Part shown: positions 15,291-22,101 of the stretch, one piece after another | How the letters are laid out: each line of letters begins with the position of its first letter | Numbering within the stretch: the stretch's first letter is position 1 | From: Clostridia bacterium | GTDB lineage: Bacteria > Bacillota > Clostridia > Oscillospirales > CAG-272 | NCBI GenBank assembly: GCA_017456145.1 | Contig: JAFTJZ010000005.1 | Location: 1-39,219 of the forward strand | DNA length: 39,219 nt | Reading direction: 5' to 3' | Notes under the pieces: model-generated | The model's input: the letters and a program-made list of their open reading frames with translations, nothing else | Told to the model about the DNA's origin: nothing | Databases searched by the model: none | Program-made: the position numbers and the translations under genes

Positions 15291-15947
15291 TCACTCGATC
15301 CGCCCCTGCGCCTTTTCTTCCTCCGTGATATTCATTCGGTCAAGCTCTTTGTCCTTATTCCAAAGGAAAGTCAATCGCATCTCGGTTCCGTTTTTGATGC
15401 GGTCGAGATTTTCTTTATGCTTATAAAGCATGACCGATGTCGCGATCAGCAGGATCAAAGCGCCCCACAAATCCGCCCGCATTATACCGTAAACACCGGG
15501 AAAGATGACCGATGCGGTCAGCGGTACAAAGCATATATACTTGGTCACAAGGGCGACTACGATCTCAAAGGCAAGCATCACCAGAAATACGCGCCAATCA
15601 AAGGCAAGCACCATACCGCCAAGACAGGCAAGCCCCTTCCCGCCTCTGAATTTCATATAAAACGGGAAAATGTGTCCGAGAATACAAGACACGCCGGCAA
15701 CCGGAAACGCATATGTAAGCGTGGGAAAGAGTGTTTCGCACAGCCATATCGCAAAAACGGCCTTGGCAATATCAAGCAGTGCGCAAGCCACACCCAACGA
15801 CTTGCCGAGCAAAATCAACGCATTGGATGCTCCCGCATTCATTGACCCTTTTTCGCGAATATCAAAGCCGCGAATTTTTGCAATCATGTAGGATGGGTTG
15901 ATCGTTCCTATCAGATAGCTGATGAAAAAGCAAAGGATATATTTCAT
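15291..15947 (-). CDS. plsY: Glycerol-3-phosphate acyltransferase PlsY
   Basis: The 218-residue membrane enzyme transfers an acyl group from acyl-phosphate to the sn-1 position of glycerol 3-phosphate, the first step of phospholipid synthesis with PlsX. Its conserved motifs are visible: SYLIGTINPSY near the N-terminus, GSMNAGASN (motif 1, usually GSGNIGATN), FRGGKGLA (motif 2, phosphate binding) and KNGTEMRL (motif 3). Five or so transmembrane helices are evident. The C-terminus is about 15 residues longer than usual and hydrophilic. The motif-1 Met in place of the usual Gly is a mild oddity. The start follows GAGGAGG. PlsX is not nearby. It faces the lipid kinase gene divergently. Confidence 0.93.
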   Translation of the reverse strand: MKYILCFFISYLIGTINPSYMIAKIRGFDIREKGSMNAGASNALILLGKSLGVACALLDIAKAVFAIWLCETLFPTLTYAFPVAGVSCILGHIFPFYMKFRGGKGLACLGGMVLAFDWRVFLVMLAFEIVVALVTKYICFVPLTASVIFPGVYGIMRADLWGALILLIATSVMLYKHKENLDRIKNGTEMRLTFLWNKDKELDRMNITEEEKAQGRIE

Positions 15948-16227
15948 TCGTACCTCCTCTTCTTAGCGAGTAAAATCCATTATGGAATATTATATATATT
16001 ATAAGCCCTATTTCTAAACCGAAACGAAACAACCAAATCCAAAGCTGATCGTCGGGAAAGTTCGGCACGACATATGTCAAAGTTTATTTTCGGTTTAGAC
16101 TGATCTCATATAATACCGCACGGAAACGGCGGATGTCAAGCAAGCACCAAAGGCGTGACGTACCGAAATTCCATGCGCTACTGCAAGTGATAGACAGCGA
16201 AATGCAAAGGAAAGGAACCGAAAGCAT

Positions 16228-17100
16228 ATGACCTATCTCCTATACAACCCTCTTTCGGGAAATCGAAGTGCCCAAGAGACTGCAAACCTTTTGAGCACCT
16301 TACAAGTCAAAGACAGCGTGAGCATCAATCTCACCGAAATCAAAGAGTATCGCGAATTTTTCTCCCGTATCGAACCGAATGACACCGTGATCCTGTGCGG
16401 CGGCGACGGAACGCTGAATCGTTTTGCCAATGACACCGACGGCATCGAGATCGCGTGTGAGCTCCTGTATTACCCGATCGGAACGGGAAACGACTTTGCT
16501 CATGACGTCGGATATGGCGATCAGAGCGCTCCTTTTTCCGTCAAGGAGTATCTGCGTAATCTCCCCTCAACCGAAATCAACGGAAAGCAATACCGTTTTA
16601 TCAACAATGTGGGCTTTGGGATTGACGGCTATTGCTGCGAGGTGGGCGACAAATTAAAGACAACGTCGGACAAGCCCATAAACTACACCATGATCGCGAT
16701 CAAAGGGCTGTTGTTCCATTTCAAGCCGACCAATGCAACGGTCACGGTAGACGGCAAAGAATATACCTACCGCAACGTCTGGCTTGCCCCTACGATGAAG
16801 GGACGCTTTTACGGCGGCGGCATGATGCCGACACCGAATCAAGACCGAAACGATCCCGACGGCAAGGTCAGCGTGATGATTCTATATGGCGCGGGCAAGC
16901 TCAAAACACTGACGGTCTTCCCTTCCATTTTCAAGGGCGAGCACGTAAAGCACACCGAAATGGTCGCCATACATACCGGGCATGAGATCAGCGTCACCTT
17001 CGACCGACCGACCGCACTGCAAATCGATGGGGAGACTCTTTTGGGTGTGACGGAATATCGCGTCAGAGCAGGGGTACCTGCCGTGTCCGTTCATCGGTAG
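16228..17100 (+). CDS. Diacylglycerol kinase-family lipid kinase (DagK/YegS-like)
   Basis: The 290-residue protein has the catalytic GGDGTLNRF loop (58-66), GTGNDFA (85-91) and an NNVGFGIDG block near 137, all hallmarks of the DAGK catalytic/LCB5 superfamily. These enzymes phosphorylate lipids such as diacylglycerol with ATP at the membrane surface. The second beta-rich domain contains GGGMMPTPNQDRNDPDGK, and the usual LQIDGE near residue 270. The N-terminus YNPLSGN corresponds to the family's NP-SG motif. It is divergent from plsY, which fits a lipid theme. The start follows AAAGGAAAGGAA. A TATAAT at 16109-16114 lacks a recognisable -35. Confidence 0.9.
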   Translation: MTYLLYNPLSGNRSAQETANLLSTLQVKDSVSINLTEIKEYREFFSRIEPNDTVILCGGDGTLNRFANDTDGIEIACELLYYPIGTGNDFAHDVGYGDQSAPFSVKEYLRNLPSTEINGKQYRFINNVGFGIDGYCCEVGDKLKTTSDKPINYTMIAIKGLLFHFKPTNATVTVDGKEYTYRNVWLAPTMKGRFYGGGMMPTPNQDRNDPDGKVSVMILYGAGKLKTLTVFPSIFKGEHVKHTEMVAIHTGHEISVTFDRPTALQIDGETLLGVTEYRVRAGVPAVSVHR

Positions 17101-17216
17101 ATCCCGCTTATTATGGGGCGCGCCTGTCCTTTGGAGGACTTGCAGGCAAGCCCGTTGCCTTCACAACCGCACCGTCATGCGCATACACTCAAAATAAAAC
17201 CACTGCGAGGTATGCC

Positions 17217-17735
17217 ATGAATCGATCCGCCTCTCTTCCCGCTTTTGAAACCACGCTCCGCAGCCGCCCATGGGCTTGGGCGCAGATCCGCGGGGATGTG
17301 CGCCATCCGCAGCTGCACGGTCTGGCGCGCTTTTATCCCACTGCCCTCGGCACACTGGTCGCACTTCAGGTCAGCGGCTTGCCTACGGCAGAACGTGAGG
17401 TCCAAAACTGTCGCAGCCCCATTTTTGCACTGCATATTCACGAGGGCGAAAGCTGCACGGGAAACAGCTCCGACCCCTTTGCAAACGTCGGAACGCATGA
17501 TAATCCCTACGGCTGTCCGCACCCTTATCATGCAGGCGATATGCCGCCCCTGTTCGGTGCCGACGGATATGCGATCAGTGTTTTTCTGACCGCGCGCTTT
17601 ACGGTGGACGACGTGCTGGGCAAAACCATCGTCATCCATTCCGCACCGGACGATTTCACCACCCAACCCGCGGGAAATGCGGGCGCGAAGATCGCCTGCG
17701 GCGAGATCAAGGGATATCGCCGTGCGCGCAGATAA
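17217..17735 (+). CDS. Cu/Zn superoxide dismutase-family protein without signal peptide
   Basis: The 172-residue protein contains the Cu/Zn SOD fold. Likely metal ligands are H73 and H75 (ALHIHEGESC), H94, H102 and H105, D108 (HAGDMPPLFG) and H141 (IVIHSAPDDF). Cys80 and Cys161 (KIACGEI) are placed as the conserved disulfide. The usual active-site Arg near the last Cys is replaced by Lys (GAKIACG), as I recall for other Firmicute members. Members are normally exported, but this one starts MNRSASLPAFETTLRS with no signal peptide, so it should be cytoplasmic. GCGAGG precedes the ATG at 17217. It would convert superoxide to peroxide and oxygen if metallated. Confidence 0.85.
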   Translation: MNRSASLPAFETTLRSRPWAWAQIRGDVRHPQLHGLARFYPTALGTLVALQVSGLPTAEREVQNCRSPIFALHIHEGESCTGNSSDPFANVGTHDNPYGCPHPYHAGDMPPLFGADGYAISVFLTARFTVDDVLGKTIVIHSAPDDFTTQPAGNAGAKIACGEIKGYRRARR

Positions 17736-17904
17736 AAATAACGAATGGATTTTTCATGACGGGATAAAATAACGATTGCAAGCGAGCATGAATTTTGAAA
17801 AGCATGGTCGGATACGGGCGGCGATTCCAATGCGCTGGGCGTATTGAACCACACGCATATGCAAAGGCTTTTCAGTCTGTTCAAATGTAGGAGGTGGTAC
17901 CGTC

Positions 17905-18828
17905 ATGAATATTCTGCATATGAAGTATGCAGTAGAGGTTGCAAGGCTCGGCTCCCTGAACAAAGCCGCCGATGCTCTGCTGATCGCACAGCCCAATATC
18001 AGCCGATCGATCAAGGAGCTGGAGGCAGATCTGGGCATCACCATGTTCAACCGTTCTGCCAAAGGCATGGTGCTCACTCCCGCAGGCGAGGAATTTATCG
18101 ATTACGCGCAAGGCATCCTCAAGCAGATCGAACAGGTAGAGGGGCTTTACAAGCAAGGATCGCAGAGAAAACGTACTTTTTCGATTTCGGTCCCCCGCGC
18201 CGGCTACATTTCGGCGGCGATGGCGGCGTTTTCCAAGCATCTGGGCGACGAGGCGGTGGAAATCTTTTATAAGGAGACCAACGCCAAACGCACCATTCAA
18301 AACGTCCTCAGCGGGGATTATAAGCTGGGGATCATACGGTATGCCGAAAATTACGACCGTGATTTCAAATCCCTGCTGGAGAAAAAAGGCCTCTCTTATG
18401 AGATGATCTCCGAATTTTCCTACGTGCTCATCATGCATCGTGACAGTCCGCTCTCCCAAAAAAAGGAGATCACCTTGGACGATCTTTCCTCCTACATCGA
18501 GATCGCTCACGCCGACCCCTACGTACCGACGCTGTCGGACTCCAAGGTATTCAAGCAGGAGCATCCCGATACTATCCGCCGCCGCATCTTTGTCTTTGAG
18601 CGGGCGAGCCGATTTGACCTGCTCTGCGAGAATCCGCAGACCTTTATGTGGATCTCCCCCGTTTCAAAGAAGGTGCTCGATCGCTACGGCTTGGTTCAGC
18701 GCAGCTGCCGCGAGAACAAGAAGATATATAAGGACATTCTGATCTATCAGAACGGCTACAAGCTCACCGCGCTTGACAAGAAATTTATTGCCGCGCTGTG
18801 TGATGCCAAACGAAATCATCTTTCCTGA
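17905..18828 (+). CDS. LysR-family transcriptional regulator
   Basis: The 307-residue protein has the LysR N-terminal winged HTH (about 1-62: KYAVEVARLGSLNKAADALL, then QPNISRSIKELEADLG) and a substrate-binding effector domain (about 90-300). The start follows AGGAGG with 7-9 bp spacing. LysR proteins usually regulate a divergent neighbour, but the upstream superoxide dismutase gene points the same way, 169 bp away. That gap holds two copies of AAAATAACGA (17735 and 17766) and no clear promoter. The effector is unknown. Its transcript ends at a strong hairpin at 18911-18953. Confidence 0.92.
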   Translation: MNILHMKYAVEVARLGSLNKAADALLIAQPNISRSIKELEADLGITMFNRSAKGMVLTPAGEEFIDYAQGILKQIEQVEGLYKQGSQRKRTFSISVPRAGYISAAMAAFSKHLGDEAVEIFYKETNAKRTIQNVLSGDYKLGIIRYAENYDRDFKSLLEKKGLSYEMISEFSYVLIMHRDSPLSQKKEITLDDLSSYIEIAHADPYVPTLSDSKVFKQEHPDTIRRRIFVFERASRFDLLCENPQTFMWISPVSKKVLDRYGLVQRSCRENKKIYKDILIYQNGYKLTALDKKFIAALCDAKRNHLS

Positions 18829-18910
18829 TGTCCGTTTCTATCTCAAAGGTCGGAGCCCTGAATCCCCGACCGTACAGCGCCCCATGCCGCCGTCTTTTGC
18901 TAAAGCATAA

Positions 18911-18953
18911 GAATACTCCCCGATCCTCTGATTTGAGGAGCGGGGAGCTTTTT
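18911..18953 (+). terminator. Terminator of the LysR gene
   Basis: CTCCCCG (18916-18922) pairs with CGGGGAG (18941-18947), and an inner CCTC/GAGG extends the stem. CTTTTTG follows. It lies 80 bp after the LysR stop, in the junction with the convergent sigma-factor gene, and differs from the GGGGTGAG hairpins used at the other convergent junctions. Confidence 0.8.
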
Positions 18954-18972
18954 GTCTGTGTGATCTCGTTGC

Positions 18973-20640
18973 TCAATCAAAGACACAGAAGGTCTCGGGG
19001 CAGGCACCGAGATCGCGGGGATGTAATCCCTTTTTGATCGTCTCAAAAACAAACATCATGGGCGCGGGCTCATAGGGCATGGTGCGTTTCTGATCGGGCA
19101 CGCTGTCAAGATGCGGTGGAATTTCCTTGCGATGCGTCATGCAGTATTCGGCAAGCGGGGCGCGGATGGCATCGGCAAAAGCGTCGGCGGCGCGGCGCCA
19201 GATGGCAGCAAAGACCTCGTCCTGCGCGTGAGTCAGACGCGGGATGGCAAGACGCAGCTTGCCGCCCTCGCTCTCAAGAAATCCGCGTTCGCAAAGCAGA
19301 GGGATGCTCTGCAAAATCTTAGCGTCAAAGCCGACCGAGGCAGGGTCAATCTCGTTCTCAATCAAATAAAACAGCTTGAGCATATCGTACTCGATGTCCT
19401 GTATGCGGTCGTAGCCGTAGCCGCCGAACTTTCGGGAGCAATTAGGGTCAAGCGCGCTTTCAAAGTTGAACAGCCACAAATTTTTTCCGTCCAGATAGCG
19501 GTCGATCAACGTAAGACGTCTGCCGGCGAGCATATACTCCTCCCTGCCGCGCCGATCCTCGGGGATCACGTAATTCTCGGGACGGATGGTGCCAAAAGCG
19601 ATCCACGCGCCGCCGTTCGGACGTTGGGGGAATACCTGCGGCTTTTCCCGAATGCTCTCAATGCTGTTGAACTGCCCAAAGGAGGCAATTTGAATCAGCA
19701 TAAAGCGCTCCAGCCGTTCGCTGTAGAAATCGGTCTGTTTCAGCTCGGCAATGGCTTGCTTGACGGGCGTCGTATAGGCGTCAAGATGCGCATCGACCAA
19801 CGCCTCGGCTTGATGAATGTACTTGGAATAATCACTTTGGTGATAGATGATAAAGTCGGTGTAGACCTTGCCGTCGCCTGTCCGGCGCATCAGCTCGCCG
19901 TCCACCAGCTTTCGGATGACGGGCTCAACGTAAGCCGTTGCCACGCCGATGGCGCGGGAAAGCTCGGGTACGGTCATCGGTTTATCGTATGCGAGGATGA
20001 GCAGATTTTGCGCCAGTACGTCGTCCTCAACCAACGACATCGGTTCCTCGTTGTTGCCGAATCTTCCGCTGTTGCACACGTGAAGATGCTGCGGCATATA
20101 GCTGTTTTCGGTGTAGTGTTCCATTTCGGTCAGTCCTTTCTTGATCAATTTTCGCCCAAAATCCAACCGACTCTTGACCGTACCCTCGGGAATACCGAGC
20201 GTCGCGGCGATCTCCTTGACACTCTTACCGTGAAAATAATGCAGCGCGATGACGCGGCGATAGGTGTCTGCAAGATAGGCCACCTCGCGGCGGCAGCTCT
20301 CTGCCCGTTCTTTTTTAGCCTCGTCCTGCGCGATCTGCGCGACAAAATCCGCGTCAGGGTCGGCAAGCTGCAGCGCCTCGCCGTCGTCGTAGCAATCGAC
20401 GGTAACGGTCGGGCGGTTGTATTTGCGGCGGAGCATATCATAATATTTACCCCGCAGCACGGTATGGAGATAACCGCTAAGGGTTTCGATCGTCCTGCCC
20501 CGCTCCATGGCAAGCAACGCGGACATCAGTGTCTCCTGTGTCAGATCCTGCGCGTTATTCAGATCACCGCACAATCGGTAAGCAGCCGCGAGCAGCGGCT
20601 CGATGTGGTCCTTGAGTTGGTCGAATTGGGTGTTTGACAT
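18973..20640 (-). CDS. ECF-like sigma factor with large C-terminal extension
   Basis: The 555-residue protein starts with an ECF sigma core: region 2 (about 10-75, AQDLTQETLMSALLAMERGR) and region 4 (about 115-170, GKSVKEIAATLGIPEGTVKS). A linker with the block NSGRFGNNEEPMSLVEDD (190-207) then leads into a winged-HTH-like domain (about 204-265) and a further 290-residue domain I cannot name. Sigma factors of this layout occur in Clostridia. The extension may act as a built-in sensor or anti-sigma, since no separate anti-sigma gene is adjacent. A perfect palindromic cre-like site overlaps the region just before its ribosome binding site. Its regulon is unknown. Confidence 0.88.
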   Translation of the reverse strand: MSNTQFDQLKDHIEPLLAAAYRLCGDLNNAQDLTQETLMSALLAMERGRTIETLSGYLHTVLRGKYYDMLRRKYNRPTVTVDCYDDGEALQLADPDADFVAQIAQDEAKKERAESCRREVAYLADTYRRVIALHYFHGKSVKEIAATLGIPEGTVKSRLDFGRKLIKKGLTEMEHYTENSYMPQHLHVCNSGRFGNNEEPMSLVEDDVLAQNLLILAYDKPMTVPELSRAIGVATAYVEPVIRKLVDGELMRRTGDGKVYTDFIIYHQSDYSKYIHQAEALVDAHLDAYTTPVKQAIAELKQTDFYSERLERFMLIQIASFGQFNSIESIREKPQVFPQRPNGGAWIAFGTIRPENYVIPEDRRGREEYMLAGRRLTLIDRYLDGKNLWLFNFESALDPNCSRKFGGYGYDRIQDIEYDMLKLFYLIENEIDPASVGFDAKILQSIPLLCERGFLESEGGKLRLAIPRLTHAQDEVFAAIWRRAADAFADAIRAPLAEYCMTHRKEIPPHLDSVPDQKRTMPYEPAPMMFVFETIKKGLHPRDLGACPETFCVFD

Positions 20641-20658
20641 GGGCTTGTATTTCCCTTC

Positions 20659-20674
20659 GTGAAAGCGCTTTCAC
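20659..20674. promoter_or_regulatory. Perfect 16-bp palindrome matching the CcpA cre consensus
   Basis: GTGAAAGCGCTTTCAC is a perfect inverted repeat, and its core TGAAAGCGCTTTCA fits the cre consensus TGWNANCGNTNWCA. It is centred 26 bp upstream of the sigma-factor start, touching its GAAGGGA ribosome binding site. A bound CcpA or another LacI-family protein here would be expected to repress. Confidence 0.75.
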
Positions 20675-20788
20675 CGATATTGTCGCAAAAAATCGATGCA
20701 GGTTCGATGGTTTGATCAAAAAATGTGAATTAAGTGTAAAAATTTGCGTCCTGACGGCTCATGCACCGTATAAATAAAATCAAATTCC

Positions 20789-20817
20789 TTGACAGCAAAA
20801 AATCCATATGGTATAAT
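20789..20817 (+). promoter_or_regulatory. Promoter of the lipoprotein gene
   Basis: TTGACA at 20789-20794, a 17-bp spacer ending TGG, and TATAAT at 20812-20817. AGGAGGT at 20834-20840 precedes the ATG at 20849. Confidence 0.9.
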
Positions 20818-20848
20818 GAAAAAAACACCACTCAGGAGGTAAAATAAC

Positions 20849-21898
20849 ATGAAACACATTCGTCTTATATCCGTAAGCCTTGTTCTGTTACTCTGCCTTG
20901 TATGGTTTGCGGGCTGCACCGGGCAAGCCCCCGATGACATCCCTGCCACCGAAAACAATGCTGCACAGGACTCCCCTGCCACCCCGGATCCCTATGTACT
21001 TTATCAGGATACCGATACCGCTACCGTCACCACAGCTATGGAGAGCATCACGCCGAACATGATTTTTCTCTGGGCAGAAAGCTATGATGCTGCAACACAG
21101 CAGTGGAGCAGTGCTGACGGAGGCTCCGCAATCGACCATCTGACCGGTTCCTCCACCGAGGAGCTTGCCGCCCTCCCCGCCGTGACCGAGAGTGCCACGC
21201 TGACCATCTCACTGCCAAGGGATATGACGCTCAACCGGCTCAGCTGCTACCAACGCCACACAGACGGAGACTTCCCCTTGATAGGGAACGCCGAGAACGT
21301 CACACAGATGCGCTCTCTTCTGCAAGACCTGCACGATGGGGAATATTATATTCTCATGAATCTGACCAAGCAAGGCGAATACATCGAGAGCGAGGAGAAA
21401 CACGAATCCTCCGGCTACGGTGTATATTTCCGCTACATATACACCGCGCCGCACGATCCTGCCGCACCGTCCCAAGGCAGCGTCATTACCATTGAGCCGG
21501 CGCATAACGACCAAGTGCTGTTCTGGACGGATGTCGGTTTTACCACACCGACCGAACATATGCGCTGGTCGGAGGGTGGCGGAATGTTCTTCGATGCCGT
21601 TTATGATCCGACGTACTTGGAGAGAGTGGAAAAGCTTGTACCGGATCAATTGCTCTGCCTGACGGCGGGCGAGGCGCTCAGGGTCGAGCTGCCCGGCAAC
21701 ACGACCTATACCGGCTACACCGTTTATTCCCGCAACGCGGATGGCGTTTATTCGCGACAGGAGCTTGAGAGCCAGCACGTTACGGACGCGCTCTCCCTGC
21801 TGTCACAGGGGGAGTGGTTCGTGGGACTTGATATGAAGTTTAGCACCTCAAGTTATGCGATGGGGTATACGGTCTATTTCAAATATCTTGTAAAATAA
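20849..21898 (+). CDS. Lipoprotein of unknown function
   Basis: The 349-residue lipoprotein has a signal peptide ending FAGC (Cys 23) and a Pro/Ala/Asp-rich linker to about residue 48. The mature part appears to hold two similar beta-rich segments: one contains LNRLSCYQRHTDGDFPLIGN and ends GEYYILMNLTKQGEY, the other contains TGYTVYSRNADGVYSRQELE and ends GEWFVGLDMKFSTS. Both segments are followed by an aromatic strand, YGVYFRYIY and MGYTVYFKYL, which suggests an internal duplication. I do not recognise the family. A consensus promoter and AGGAGGT make expression clear. It is a single-gene unit ending in a copy of the convergent-junction hairpin. Confidence 0.85.
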   Translation: MKHIRLISVSLVLLLCLVWFAGCTGQAPDDIPATENNAAQDSPATPDPYVLYQDTDTATVTTAMESITPNMIFLWAESYDAATQQWSSADGGSAIDHLTGSSTEELAALPAVTESATLTISLPRDMTLNRLSCYQRHTDGDFPLIGNAENVTQMRSLLQDLHDGEYYILMNLTKQGEYIESEEKHESSGYGVYFRYIYTAPHDPAAPSQGSVITIEPAHNDQVLFWTDVGFTTPTEHMRWSEGGGMFFDAVYDPTYLERVEKLVPDQLLCLTAGEALRVELPGNTTYTGYTVYSRNADGVYSRQELESQHVTDALSLLSQGEWFVGLDMKFSTSSYAMGYTVYFKYLVK

Positions 21899-21912
21899 CC
21901 TCAAATTCCACG

Positions 21913-21989
21913 GGGGTGAGTCAAATGCAAAAATGCATGAGAACTCACCCCTTGGTTTTTACGCAGGGGCTGCGCCGGTGACGCAGCCC
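21913..21989 (+). repeat. Compound convergent-junction hairpin element, copy 2
   Basis: GGGGTGAG (21913-21920) pairs with CTCACCCC (21944-21951), enclosing ATGCA-AAAA-TGCAT, and is followed by TTGGTTTTT. Next is GGGCTGCG (21967-21974) with CGCAGCCC (21982-21989), the same end module as in copy 1. It starts 14 bp after the lipoprotein stop. The rest of the gap to 22102 is AT-rich with a GGGGC/GCCCC hairpin near 22074-22094 that may serve the minus-strand gene. Confidence 0.8.
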
Positions 21990-22101
21990 TTTGGTTTTGG
22001 ATTTCAAAGCTTTTAATTAAATTTTATGGATACGCCTACTGCAATTTTGATTAAGTTTTTGAAGATTGTAACCCGGGGGCTTTGGCAGCGCCCCATTTCC
22101 T

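Noticed and set aside
15862-16080. A 72-codon minus-strand frame upstream of plsY with a hydrophobic start
   Set aside because: It has no ribosome binding site, and its 3' part runs into the plsY start in another frame. It looks like AT-rich intergenic chance coding.
19111-20637. A 508-codon plus-strand open frame
   Set aside because: It is the antisense shadow of the sigma factor with C-terminal extension and has no start signal.
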